Below are positions 11,057 to 23,202 of a DNA stretch of 64,000 nt, piece by piece. The stretch is from Przewalskia tangutica. Its lineage: Eukaryota; Streptophyta; Magnoliopsida; Solanales; Solanaceae. How positions within the stretch are numbered: position 1 is the first letter of the stretch; every line of letters begins with the position of its first letter. The DNA lies in the NCBI GenBank assembly GCA_029844215.1, contig CM056740.1:24533873-24597872 (forward strand), read 5' to 3'. A program made the translations under genes and the position numbers. The notes under the pieces were generated by a model. The model was not told where the DNA came from, made no database searches, and was given only the letters and a program-made list of their open reading frames with translations.

Positions 11057-14000
11057 TGTCACGACCCGAACCGGGGCCCGTGACTGGTGCCTTACCCCGG
11101 GCACCCAAGTAGACATACATCAGAGAAATCAGCGGAACAAACACAACAATATGAGATAATGTATATAAAACAATAATCAGGAAAACTTGCCTTTCGATAT
11201 ATATAAATGACAACTTTTAACATGAATGCTTTAATCTTTTTACAAACCCCGCCACAACAAGATTACATGCACTTCTAAGAACGATATGACAACAATGGCG
11301 ACAGTGGCCCCGCCAAACCCCGAATGTAAACACTTACTACGACAGGGACTACACCACCGATAAGCCTCCGAGAAACGGAGCTTCCCAAACGCCGAATCGC
11401 GGACTCGAGAGCTAGGATCAACGATCGATGTACCTCAACTCGCGGCATGAACGCAGCCCTCGGCGAGGTCGATAACAGTACCGAGTATGTGAAACTAAAA
11501 ATAAATCAGAAATGAAATCATAGTAGTCTATACAAAGCAGAGACATGTATGATAACCAAACTACGCTCACCATAAATAAGCAAATATGTCAAGTCGTGAC
11601 TCACGCCTCAAGTCATCACTCAATTTAACAATGGGTCTCACGCCCACAACATCAATCGTGCCGTGGAATACCTTCCTCACCGCCAGCTTTATGATATACA
11701 AGCACTGGAATACATATGAACACCGTGTCCCACCTGTGTCCTAATAAAACTGCATGCAGGTACGAAGGCCTAGCCGACTACTAACACCTACAGCACTCAA
11801 CAAGGTCATAAATCAGATTATAAGATCTGTCTGCACCGCCACATGATCAAAGCCGCCACTTGCCCGCAGATCTAATGCGCGCGTCTAGTCCTCGAACTTC
11901 CCGCAGCTCGCATAGGCCAATCTCATCGCCCGCATGAGGTATTCTCGCATCGAGGGTAGCTACTCCCGCATCGCCCCGACTTCGCACCGCATGGCCACAA
12001 GCGACCGCATGCCCATAAAGGACGACACTAACCCGAACTCGTAGCTCGCATAGGCCCTCGGGACCCGCATGAGGTATTCTCGAATCATGGTCCTGCATCG
12101 CTCGAGTCTACCCCGCGACGGAGGGCGCTTAACCCTAATCATCTCAAGAGATGAATGCCACAATACTATCATAACGACTGATAGTTAATAAGCACAATCA
12201 AGGGAAACCCCCTTACACAAACATCACAAGATACTAACACACGTAGCATCCTAACACGCTTACTTATCAAGGCAACAAGAAAGTATTACAAGGCTATCAC
12301 AAACCAATACAATCAAGTTATTCACACAAGGTACTTTCTACTAACAAGTTCTGTATCTATCCCCAAAGTACTTCACACATTAAAATCTTAAAAAAGATCT
12401 GCTTTTTCACATAAGTCACACAATACCCGTAGTATAAAATAGAGTGACTGGCCCTTTTAAGAAACCCAAAACTCTTACCTTTGTAAAATCAAGTAACAAC
12501 ATTATTTTCCAAATGTCCAAGTTTGCCTAATTTCAAATGTTCACGCTTCTTATTTTAGAAAGGTTCCGTAGTTCATAGTCTTATTCATTTAAGAATATAA
12601 TTCTCTTTTAAACAACCTGAGAAACATAAGCCTTATGTGTGAGTAGGATATTCTTGTTTATAACAATCTTATTACAAAGACCATGATCTAGGAAATATCA
12701 TTTTGTCTCATCTTAGCTTCTATGCAGATGGAAGTTTCTACCGGTTTTCATAATACTTAATTATTCAAAACATTTCCTTTTATTAACGCCGCAGTTGGTT
12801 TGTCGATACACATTCCGATTCAAATCAAGAAAGCATTCTTAAGCCGTTATACCTAACTTCCCATAAAGCTAGTATAACTCTTAAGTTTTCAAACACCAAG
12901 TATTACTTCTCCTTTCAAAATGATTCAAAAATCTTTTGAAAATACTTCAAGTTCTTTCTTATCATATAACAAGCCAGTTATAGTTCAAATCAGCCATTTT
13001 TAAAACCACATGTATTTTCTTACTAACATAAAGCTGTTATAACCAACTTCCCATAAAGCCGTTATAACACTTTATGTTTTAAACCATTCAAACACATTTA
13101 GCACATGTACGTCTACCGTACTACATAGTTCACACATATCATGCTAGAGAGATAGGAAGAGGTTCACATACCTCGCGACGATTATCGACTAATAGCAAAA
13201 TGCTCCGAGTACCTCAAGCCGTCGGCTACTCCTTAAGCCAAGTAGAACGCGCCACACGTAGTACTTCCACCTATAAGGCCACAAGGCGCTTATTAACATC
13301 TAGATCTCATCGTAGAACTTTCTACAGAAATTTCGGCAAAGACTCTCCCGCAACAACAGAAACCTCCTCCTCTAACGAGGCCGGCTACCAAGCCAACCAG
13401 GGGTTATACATCTAACCCTAACTGCACAATTCTACTCCACTAGACTACTACACAAGTTCATCAGAATACACCCTATGTAATTAGCTCAAAGACTATATAT
13501 AGTATACTTCTACTATATAATCTAACAACATGTAATTTCCAATTACAATAGGGGGACAAGATAATTACCTCGATAAGCCCATAATTATCCAAGTATAAAG
13601 TCGATCCTGGGCAATCGTTTAGCTCCAACTCCGAGCGCTCCAACCCGCTCTAAACCACCCTTAGAAGTTCTAACCAACTTCTACACAATACTCCAACTGA
13701 CTATGGAGATTTTCCTGTGGTTTCGGTTTTAGGACTGACGAAGTATAATAGTATTTCTGGCTTTTCAGAAAGGTATAACCTTAGAATACAACAAGGTATA
13801 AGGCTAAGGTAATTTGGGCATTATAACAATACTTGAGAGTATTTCTATACCACAAAGTGGTATTATACGAAAGCAACTAGGCAGTGGGGTACCCACGCCA
13901 CACCACAAAGGGAGAGGGGAGGCTCTCGCCACAAAGGCCTATCTAGGGAGTGGGGCTCTTGGACGAGAGTCAAACAAGAGGGAGAGGGAGGACTTTAACA

Positions 14001-14714
14001 CTTAGGAAATATTTGGAATGGATGAAGAAGTTCATCAACCTTAGAGGGTATTTATAGCACAAGCCAAGGCCAACCAACGGCCAAGATCTAGCCAAGTGCC
14101 TAGCAAGTGTAAATAAGATTCACCCATGTGTCCTAGCCAACTTGCACACAAAATATCTACCAAAAATATCTCCCACTTGCCTTCCCAAATCGTCCACGTG
14201 TCGCCCACTTTGCCCACCAACGGCAGGTGCCGCCGCCTCTCGTTGGTCCAAAATGTTCCGCCTCTAAAAATCCGCAAAAATACTAAATGACATAGCCGAA
14301 ATTCCCTACGAAGTCGTGGAAAACGTTTCGCCGAAAAAACGACTTAACCGGTGTTGTCAGACAAACATATTTCGCCCAAAGGTGCCACATGGGGTGACAC
14401 GTGTCGCCCCGATTCGCCCAAAATATTTCGTCTTCCAAAATATCCAAAACGCCAAAATCTCAAAATCAAAGCGCCCTACAAAATCAGAATTTCTCCCGTG
14501 GGCCCCACGTGACCATTTTCGAAAATAAAATTCCATAATTCTCTAATATTCCAGAAGTCCGATACCAAACTGGGAATCCACCCCATTAACGAACCTTTTT
14601 CCTTCACAAAACCGAAACTTTTCCGTGGAAAAATCGCCTTTCTTCCTTTCCAATCTTTCTCGTATTCTCGCACGCACGCCCTCGCATACATACCACGGAA
14701 CTACGGGTATTACA
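11057..14714 (-). mobile_element. Element A 3' LTR
   Basis: 3658 bases. The minus-strand TATAAATA is at 14049-14056. ATGCGGG-type repeats (antisense) are at 11870-12090, and a paired GTTATAAC/CTTTATG block is near 13020-13080. It is nearly the same as 16839-20515; many differences fall at CTG/CAG, for example CTG at 12351 against CG at 18132, and CTG at 13757 against CG at 19526. Confidence 0.9.
14049..14056 (-). promoter_or_regulatory. TATA box in element A 3' LTR
   Basis: Minus-strand TATAAATA followed by CCC, about 660 bases from the LTR start. The 5' LTR counterpart is at 19831-19838. Confidence 0.6.
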
Positions 14715-16199
14715 TTCTCCCCTTAGAAACATTCGTCCCAATGTTCCTTCTAAGTCTCAAAACGAACACGTGCAAGATAGTCTTCACTACTATACTTACG
14801 AACAATCCCGCCACAACCGCCATGGAAACACTGCGCAAAACTTACATCTAAGTCCACGAGGAAACACCTCTACATCACCACAAATAATACTACTTTTGTC
14901 ACTTTGTCGCGAGCCTTGCTCCGACGACCCAACAAATGGTACCGGCCGCACGCGATCATCAAGCCGTTGTACACTCGATTCTTATCACATTTCGATATCG
15001 CTTAGTATCCAAAACTCGGTTACTATCTCTAACGTGGTCATCATTAATCGGGAACATTCTCGATGGATCTTCGATACTTTCCGAACATAACAATACGAAG
15101 ACCGGACGCCCTTCCTCCTAAGTCGGACGGCAAATGCTAACATATAGGCAACCCGCCTATTCTTCACATGAACTCACAAAGGCCCAAAGTAACTCTGCTA
15201 AGTTCCTTCGCTTTCCAAAACTCGTCACACCGCCCGGTGGTACTTTCAAGAAGACCGACCGCCAACTCAACTCTAAGCGCCGCCGATTATCCGCACGATT
15301 CCTCCGAGCCGCCGAACTCCTTCTAGACAAGCTTCACACTATCCACGTCACCGGAACAAGCTCAACCAACTATCTCAACCCCGCCAACATCGAACCAATC
15401 GACCGCAACTTGCATTTCGCTTCTACAAGGCGCCACAAGACGACATCCGAACACCGAAATGGTAGCTTAAACACTTCAACCGAGACAACGATCCTCACAA
15501 ATACCCTCGAATCAAAACACCGGCGGGCGAACGCGACACGGAGACTCACCAGTTCCTAGCCCCGCCTCGTACAAACTCCCAGAAGAGAAACACCGCACTG
15601 GCTCCACTGTCCGTCATAAGGTGAAGGTAGGCACCCTGCAACCTCACAACCTTTTCGATAACATCAACACCGCCGAGGAACGACCGACCAAGAACACGAT
15701 AGTCGCCCTCATCGGCCCGACCACCGGTCGAACGCATCCACGAACTTGCACGCAAGCTAACTAAACATGGGCCTAACACCCTCATGACCCTAACACAAAG
15801 AGGACCACCACAACCGACCCACCACTCATACCGCCGCGGGTTGACCCGCAACATGGCCTCAACCCGACCCGGCATTGCAGAAACACTAGCTCCCAAGGAA
15901 TAATTTCACAAATCATATTACGAAAACCTGGCGGTCTTCCTTCCTAGCTCGACTACCTTCTTTCAAATCACGCTACTCGGGACTTATCCCACGAACATAG
16001 CTCACGTGCACTATGCACTCCTATAAGGGTCAAACATAACACTACACCTTTCTCGAGACGGCCTTATCTCTAAGGTCTTTACGTATAACACTCTAAGGCT
16101 CACACCTTCTATCCCCAAAATCTTACTCGGCTAACCCACCATGATTCCTAATCACAACTCACACACCGCTATCGTAACGTAGCACTTAAGGTATACTCA
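14715..16199 (-). other. Element A post-gag non-coding region
   Basis: On the minus strand this is the stretch between gag and the polypurine tract (TTCTCCCCTT at 14715-14724, read as a purine run). Parts at 15720-16130 match the post-gag tails of elements B, C, E and F, including the dyad GCGGGTTGACCCGC at 15836-15849. About 600 bases (roughly 15090-15700) have no counterpart in the other copies and I do not recognise them. No supported gene. Confidence 0.6.
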
Positions 16200-16639
16200 C
16201 CTTGAAAGTTACCGGCGACTCACGCCCGCCCTCTTCTCGCCCTTGGTTAACCCACAATCTCTACGCTTTCTCGCGCATAAGCCCGCATACGTGCCATGCT
16301 CGCTTCAATCAAGGATTACTCTTGCACAACCTCTTTTAGATAGTCCTCCGCATCGCAGACATCGGTATACTCTCCGTAGCCAAATCCATAGCTAGTAACA
16401 AGGTTGTCTCGCAATCTATATTCTCTGCTCCCGGCCGTGGAACCAAGGTTCAAATATCATGGCCGCAGAGGAACCGCCGCCGCCGTGCTTAAACTCAAGC
16501 TAGTGACGCCGCAGTAAATCCCCGAATGAAGCACTACCCTCGGTAATGATTGGTCCCGTGACCTCGACACCCTCTGAACTCTACTCAGCCTCTCTGGCCG
16601 CTTTGCCCTCCCGCCCGGGTTGCCTACGCGAGGAGGCAT
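16200..16639 (-). pseudogene. Vestigial gag start of element A
   Basis: The minus-strand ATG at 16639 opens MPPRVGNPGGRAKRPERL, matching the MPPRKA-type start of the other Gag copies and lying about 200 bases from the LTR. The frame is lost after about 60 codons. The Retrotrans_gag core and zinc knuckles seen in B, C and E are not visible before post-gag sequence begins near 16130. The element therefore seems to have lost most of gag and would depend on Gag and Pol from elsewhere. Confidence 0.65.
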
Positions 16640-16824
16640 GACGATAAGGGAAAAGATTTCGTGAGGGTTCAACTTACAACACATCTAAGGCACGATCTCG
16701 AGTGAGAAGAATAGAAACCAATCCTAAATATCCTATAGCCTCCTCGATTATCGTGTGGTGCACAACACCGATAATCAAGACTCTCATCGGATACGGTCAG
16801 AGACACTTTCCGAGGATTAATCGC

Positions 16825-16836
16825 TTCGATACCACT
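16825..16836 (-). promoter_or_regulatory. Degenerate primer-binding site of element A
   Basis: The minus strand reads TGGTATCGAAGC where TGGTATCAGAGC is expected. The change sits on the CAG trinucleotide; elements B, C and F are altered at the same place, elements 1 and E are intact. Confidence 0.6.
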
Positions 16837-16838
16837 TT

Positions 16839-19800
16839 TGTCACGACCGAACCGGCCCGTGGATCGTGCCTTACCCCGCACCCAAGTAGACATACATCGT
16901 AGAAATCAATGAACAAACACAACAATATGAGATAAATGTATATAAAACAATAATCAGGAAACTTGCCTTTTCGCATATATATAAATGACAACTTTTAACA
17001 TGAATGTTTAATCCTTTTTACAAACCCCGCCCACACAACAAGATTACATGCACTCTAAGAACGATATGATAACAATGGCGGACAGGGGCCCCGCCAAACC
17101 CCGAATGTAAACACTTACTACATGGACTACACCACCGATAAGCCTCCGAGAAACGGAGCTTCCCAAACGCTGAATCGTGACTCGAGAGCTAGGATCAACG
17201 ATCGATGTACCTCAACTCGCAGATGAACGCAGCCGGGCGAGGTCGCATAACAAAAAATTTAGTATGTGAAACTAAAAATAAATATCAGAAATGAAATCAT
17301 AGTAGTCTATACAAAGCAGAGACATGTATGATAACCAAACTACGCTCACCATAAATAAGCAAATATGTCAAGTCGTGACTCACGCCTCAAGTCATCACTC
17401 AATTTAACAATGGGTCTCACGCCCACAACATCAATCGTGCTGTGGAATACCTTCCTCACCGCCAGCTTTATGATATACAAGCACCGTGGAATACATATGA
17501 ACACCGTGTCCCACCGTGTCCTAATAAAACTGCATGTGGTAAGTACAAGGCCTAGCCGACTACTAACACCTACGCACTAACAAGGTCATAAATCAGATTA
17601 TAAGATCTGCTCTGCACCGCCACATGATCAAAGCCGCCACTTGCCCGCAGATCTAATGCGCGCGTCTAGTCCTGAACTTCCCGCACTCCGCATAGGCCAA
17701 TCTCATCGCCCGCATGAGGTATTCCCGCATCGAGGGTAGCTACTCCCGCATCGCCCCGACTTCGCAGCCCGCATGGCCACAAGCGACCGCATGCCCATAA
17801 AGGACGACACTAACCCGAACTCGTAGCTCGCGCATAGGCCCTCAGACCCGCATGAGGTATTCTCGAATCACGGTCCTGCATCACCGAGTCTACCCCGCGT
17901 CGGAGGGCAGCTTAACCCTAATCATCTCAAGAGATGAATGCCACAATACTATCATAACGACCGATAGTTAATAAGCACAATCGCGGAAACCCCTTACACA
18001 AACATCACAAGATACTAACACACGTAGCATCCTAACACGCTTACTTATCAAGGCAACAAGAAAGTATTACAAGGCTATCACAAACCAATACAATCAAGTT
18101 ATTCACACAAGGTACTTTCTACTAACAAGTTCGTATCTATCCCCAAAGTACTTCACACATTAAAATCTTAAAAAGATCTGCTTTTTCACATAAGTCACAC
18201 AATACCCGTAGTATAAAATAGAGTGATCTGCCCTTTTAAGAAACCCAAAACTCTTACCTTTGTAAAATCAAGTAACAACATTATTTTCCAAATGTCCAAG
18301 TTTGCCTAATTTCAAATGTTCACGCTTCTTATTTTAGAAAGGTTCCGTAGTTCATAGTCTTATTCATTTAAGAATATAATTCTCTTTAAACAACTGAGAA
18401 ACATAAGCCTTATGTGTGAGTAGGATATTCTTGTTTATAACAATCTTATTACAAAGACCATGATCTAGAAATATCATTTTGTCTCATCTTAGCTTCTATG
18501 CAGATGGAAGTTTCTACGGTTTTCATAATACTTAATTATTCAAAACATTTCCTTTTATTAACGCCGCAGTGGTTTGTCGATACACATTCTCGATTTCCAA
18601 ATCAAGAAAGCATTCTAAGCCGTTATACCTAACTTCCCATAAAGCTAGTATAACTCTTAAGTTTTCAAACACCAAGTATTACTTCTCCTTTCAAAATGAT
18701 TCAAAAATCTTTTGAAAATACTTCAAGTTCTTTCTTATCATATAACAAGCCAGTTATAGTTCAAATCAGTTACTTTTTAAAAACCACATGTATTTTCTTA
18801 CTAACATAAAGCTGTTATAACCAACTTCCCATAAAGCCGTTATAACACTTTATGTTTTAAACCATTCAAACACATTTAGCACATGTACGCTCACCGCATT
18901 ACATAGTTCACACATATCATGCTAGAGAGATAGGAAGAGGTTCACATACCTCGCGACGATTATCGACTAATAGCAAAATGCTCCGAGTACCTCGCCGCTT
19001 CGGCTACTCCTTAAGCCAAGTAGAACGCGCCACACGAGTACTTCCACCTATAAGGCCACAAGGCGCTTATTAACATCTAGATCTCATCGTAGAACTTTCT
19101 ACGTAAATTTCGCAAGACCTCCCCGCAACAACAGAAACCTCCTCCTCTAACGAGGCCGCTACCAAGCCAACCAGGGGTTATACATCTAACCCTAACGGTA
19201 CAATTCTACTCCACGGTACTACTACACAAGTCTCATCAGTAATACACCCTATGTAATTACAACAAGACTATATATAGTATACTTCTACTATATAATCTAA
19301 CAACATGTAATTTCCAATTACAATAGGGACAAGATAATTACCTCGATAAGCCCATAATTATCCAAGTATAAAGTCGATCCCGGCAATCGTTTAGCTCCAA
19401 CTCCGAGCGCCCAACCCGCCTAAACCACCCTTAGAAGTTCTAACCAACTTCTACACAATACTCCAACGGACTATGGAGATTTTCCTGTGGTTTCGGTTTG
19501 GATCGACGGAAGTATAATAGTATTTCGGCTTTTCAGAAGGTATAACCTTAGAATACAACAAGGTATAAGGCTAAGGTAATTTGGGCATTATAACAATACT
19601 TGGAGAGTATTTCTATACCACAAAGGGGTATTATACGAAAGCAACTAGGCAGTGGGGTACCTACCAGCCACACCACAAAGGGGAGAGGGGGGAGGCTCTC
19701 GGCCACAAAGGCCTATCTAGGGAGGGGGGGGGGGGCTATTGGACGAGAGTCAAACAAGAGGGGAGAGGTCTGGACTTTAACACTTAGGTAATATTGGAAT

Positions 19801-20515
19801 GGATGAAGAAGTTCATCAACCTTAGAGGGGTATTTATAGCACAAGCCAAGGCCAACCAATGGCCAAGATCTAGCCAAGTGCCTAGCAAGTGTAGGGCCAA
19901 GATTCACCCATGTGTCCTAGCCAACTTGCACACAAAATATCTACCAAAAATATCTCCCACTTGCCTTCCCCAAATCGTCCACGTGTCTGCCACTTTGCCC
20001 ACCAACGAGGGTGCCAGTGCCGCCATCTCGTTGGTCCAAAATGTTCCTTCTCTCGTAAAAATCCGCAAAAATACTAATTGCCATAGCCGTAAATTCCCTA
20101 CGAAAGTCGTGGAAAACGCTTTCGCTAAAAACGACTTAACCGTGTCAGGCACAAACATATTTCGCCCAAAGGTGCCATGGGGTGACACGTGTCGCCCCGA
20201 TTCGCCCAAAATATTTCGTCTTCCAAAATATCCAAAACGCCAAAATCTCAAAATCAAAGCGGCCCCACAAAACCAGAATTTCTCCCGTGGGCCCCACGTG
20301 ACCATTTTCGAAAATAAAATTCCATAATTCTCTAATATTCCAGGAAGTCCGAATACCAAATCTGGGAATCCAATTCCCATTAACGAACCTTTTTCCTTCA
20401 CAAAAACCGGAAACTTTTCCGTGGAAAAATCGCCTCTTTCTTCCTTTCCAATCTTTCTGTCGTATTCTCGTACGTACGTCCTCGCATACATACCCTGGAA
20501 CTACGGGGTATTACA
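16839..20515 (-). mobile_element. Element A 5' LTR
   Basis: 3677 bases, partner of 11057-14714. TATAAATA on the minus strand at 19831-19838. Antisense ATGCGGG repeats at 17640-17880. G-homopolymers at 19724-19735 mark a G-rich patch just 3' of the TATA box on the plus strand. Confidence 0.9.
19831..19838 (-). promoter_or_regulatory. TATA box in element A 5' LTR
   Basis: Minus-strand TATAAATA followed by CCCC, about 677 bases from the LTR start. This would be the working promoter of element A and leaves about 3 kb of transcribed leader before gag. Confidence 0.6.
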
Positions 20516-20850
20516 GCAAGGTTGCCTATGAGTTGGATCTGTCGTCCGATCTGGAGGCAGTACATCCAGTTTTTCATGTGTCTATGTTGCGGAAATGTAT
20601 TGGAGATCCATCTAGAGTGCACCCGATTTGTGATGTCCAAGTGACAGAGGGGTTATCATATGAGGAGAGTCTCATAGCGATACTCGATCGTCAGGTTAGG
20701 CGACTACGGACAAAGGATGTAGTTTCCGTCAAGGTCTTATGGCGGAACGAGAACAGGGAAGAAATGACGTGGGAAGCAGAGGAGGACACGATGAAGAAGT
20801 ATCCTCACTTGTTCCCTACACCTCCAGGTAACCCACTTTCCTACTGTTAG
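20516..20850 (+). pseudogene. Integrase tail with chromodomain-like region, element 1
   Basis: This continues the integrase interrupted at 11056, after the second GCAAG. It reads VAYELDLSSDLEAVHPVFHVSMLRK..., the segment after GPY/F in Tekay/Del-like integrases. A chromodomain-like end follows (SYEESLIAILDRQVRRLRTK, VSVKVLWRN, EEMTWEAEEDTMKKYPHLF), with stop TAG at 20848-20850. Chromodomain tails of this kind guide integration to marked chromatin in chromoviruses. The frame is open throughout, so this end of pol looks intact apart from the insertion. Confidence 0.88.
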
Positions 20851-20916
20851 TTTTAATTTGGCAATTATGCTTAAGTATTGTTGTACATAGAAGGAACATT
20901 CGGGACGAATGTTTCT

Positions 20917-20928
20917 AAGGGGGGGAGA
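20917..20928 (+). promoter_or_regulatory. Polypurine tract of element 1
   Basis: AAGGGGGGGAGA two bases before the 3' LTR, preceded by GGAACATTCGGGACGAATG. The same context precedes every 3' LTR in the window, in both element classes. It primes plus-strand DNA synthesis. Confidence 0.85.
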
Positions 20929-20929
20929 A

Positions 20930-22621
20930 TGTTATACCCCGTAGTTCTGGCCATGTGTATGATAACGTACGAAAGGGATTAAGACTTAAAATTTTAGAAA
21001 GATAGGTTGACGGATTGTTTCAGACGGGTTTTTAGTCAACTTTGAGGCGGGTTATGTCCAGTTACAGTATGAGTCCCTAGGTGTTTCAAAGGCCTAGTAC
21101 GTAGTTCATTGAGTCTAGTTTCCAACGCAACAAACCGTTCGTCGATAGGATATCGGAGTAGAAAGTTATTGAAGTTACAAGTTCAGTGCGCAGTCGGATA
21201 GAAACATATTTCGGTCGAGCGCGTAGCCGCGCGCCGGATGCAGTCAGCGCGCCAGATGTTCAATGTTCGCTGAAGTTTCAGCCGCGCGCCGGAAATCGGC
21301 CGCGCGCCGAAGTATCAAGAGCCTCAGATAGCCAGCACGCGCCGCAGGCCGCGCGCCGAGGCGGGTTCTGCGAGGCTCGGGGGGAAAATCAGAACTGTTT
21401 TGTTTTAAAAGGGGCCATGGATGGGTGACAAGTGTCCCCCCCCCCCCCATCTGATTTTGCATGTCCTATTTATTGACCAAGTCTTGAAGACTTGGTCATT
21501 CTTCAAGCTCTCCTCCTCTCTAAAATTAAAAGCTCTCACTTCTCTCTAGAAAATCAAGAAGAAATCAAAGCTTGAGAAAAATCTGAAAAAAGTGGTAAGA
21601 AGGAAACATGTTGGCAAGCTTGTAGGAGGTTTTGTGGAGGTGATTGTGGAAAGGAGGCTAGTGAATTTGTTGGATTAAATTGGGTAAGCTCTAAGGTAAC
21701 AATCCTTTCTCTTTTTGCTAGTTTATTATGTTGCATGTGAAGAAGAAAGGACTTGTAGTTGTAAATATTGTTCTTAGATAAATTGCATGTGAGAAATATG
21801 ATTTGGGTTTGAAAGGATTGAATAAGTTTAGTATGAAAGCATGTCATAGCCAAGATACTACCTTTAACTTGTTGATTTAGTTAGTATGCATTGTGGGACA
21901 GCATTTTACACATCCAAGATTAGGTGTGTAATCCCCTTTGAATTGTTTGGATTGTTGGGCCTTAAAAGTGGCGTTTGGATGTTGAATTCGGACCTTGAAA
22001 AGGTGGCAAAGTATGTAGAAACAAAGGAAATGCTGTCCAATTTTTCCGTAGAATTTAGTGACTTTGCACTTGGAATATTCTACGTTGAAGCTAGAGGTTA
22101 ATAAACGTATTATGGTCATTATAGGTTGACGTACTACGTGCGGTATATTGGACATAGCAAGTGGATTGACCCGAAGAGGTATGTGGAACTTTCCTATCTC
22201 TTGAGCATGAATAGTTTTACCTATATAGTACGGTAGACGTACAAGACCTTGGTATCCTTTACTCGTTTTTAAAGTGTCCAAGTCGGTGGAGTTAGGGGGT
22301 TTACTCACTTCTTTAAAAGTAGTAAAGATGTCTTGAGTTTTCAAGGTTAAGGGACTTGAAGTGTTTTTAAGTATATGATACTTGTTCCGTTTTAAATCTA
22401 CAAGTCCCTTGGATATAGGAAAATGTAATTTACTTATAGTATGAAGTTAATATAACGACTTTATGGGAAGTTGGTTATATTAGCCTTATGGAAAGTTAAA
22501 AAGAGAGATTTACTCTAAGTAAAATAAGTAAGGATAAATGACGTGAATTAATGGAAGGCAAATTGATTTTAAGGCATCAATTGCCTAAGGTTTTAAAAGA
22601 GTAGAAGTACATAGTACTTTG
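20930..22621 (+). mobile_element. 3' LTR of element 1, truncated
   Basis: Starts TGTTATACCCCGTAG right after the polypurine tract and follows the 5' LTR closely. It carries an extra GCGCGC-rich stretch at about 21190-21370, the dyad at 21475-21497 and a C-run at 21436-21447. At about 22622 (5' LTR equivalent 5512) it stops, and integrase sequence begins through a GGG shared by both. The last third of the LTR is missing. Confidence 0.88.
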
Positions 22622-23202
22622 GGGTGCTAAGGTTTGAGGGCAGGTTGTGTGTTCCAGATATTGCAGGACTTCGGCAGCAGGTTCTAGGGGAAGCACACAG
22701 CGCACGTTACTCTATCCATCCGGGGTCGACCAAGATGTACCACGACCTTAGATCTGTGTATTGGTGGGATGTCTTGAAGAGGGACGTTGCAGAGTTTGTA
22801 GCCGCCCGTGTTGTTGTCGCAGTGAAGATAGAGCACCGCAGGCCCGGTGGATTATTGCGCATTTAGAGATCCCGACTGAAGTGGGAGGTGATCAACATGG
22901 ACTTTATCACAGGATTACCTCGCACTCAGAGGAAGCATGATTCTATCTGGGTTATCGTCGACAGGCTGGCGAAATCAGCCCACTTTCTTCCAGTCAGGAC
23001 GACTTTTTCGGCTGAGGATTATGCCAGACTTTACATCCGAGAGATCGTGACACTGCATGGAGTCCCTATTTCGATCATATCGCATGAGGAGCCGTTATGG
23101 CTAACTTCTGGAGGTCTTTCCAGAAGGTTTTAGGGACGCAGGTGAGCCTGAGTACTGCATTCCATCCTCAGACAGACGGACAGACAGAGCGCACTATCCA
23201 GA
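22622..23202 (+). pseudogene. Stray integrase fragment between broken LTRs
   Basis: A piece of about 580 bases from the same pol family: LRFEGRLCVPDIAGLRQQVL, HSARYSIHPGSTKMYHDL, DFITGLPRTQRKHDSIWVIVD, AKSAHFLPVRTTFSAEDYA, and HPQTDGQTERTIQ with the catalytic Glu. The CPNC half of the zinc finger is replaced by an indel-shifted stretch near 22800-22830, and the second Asp region (about 23075-23095) is damaged. Both ends are non-canonical: the left abuts a truncated sense LTR, the right (about 23202) a truncated antisense LTR. It is a relic of deletion or recombination, or an assembly join. Confidence 0.82.

Larger units (their letters stand above)
11057..20515 (-). mobile_element. Element A: complete non-autonomous giant-LTR retrotransposon
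   Basis: This 9459-base insertion lies in the integrase of element 1 and is flanked by the 5-bp duplication GCAAG (11052-11056 and 20516-20520). It starts TGTCACGACCC and ends GGGGTATTACA on the plus strand, so it reads on the minus strand. Two LTRs of about 3.66 kb (11057-14714 and 16839-20515) enclose only 2124 bases (14715-16838) with a vestige of gag and no pol. This architecture, LTRs much longer than the internal region with gag alone, fits the TR-GAG class. Because its host's coding domains were already in place, it is younger than element 1. Confidence 0.92.

Noticed and set aside
15134..15559. 141-codon plus-strand open frame inside element A
   Set aside because: It runs opposite to the element, lacks recognisable motifs and has no counterpart in other copies. 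Kept only as part of the unknown-segment finding.
19904..20491. 195-codon minus-strand open frame in an LTR of element A
   Set aside because: It covers the LTR start and TATA-upstream region, is not open to the same extent in the partner LTR, and shows no domain.
3929..22621. Endogenous plant pararetrovirus
   Set aside because: Two LTRs with TG/CA ends, a polypurine tract, an integrase with GPY/F and a chromodomain-like tail identify a Ty3/gypsy retrotransposon; no movement-protein coding is seen.
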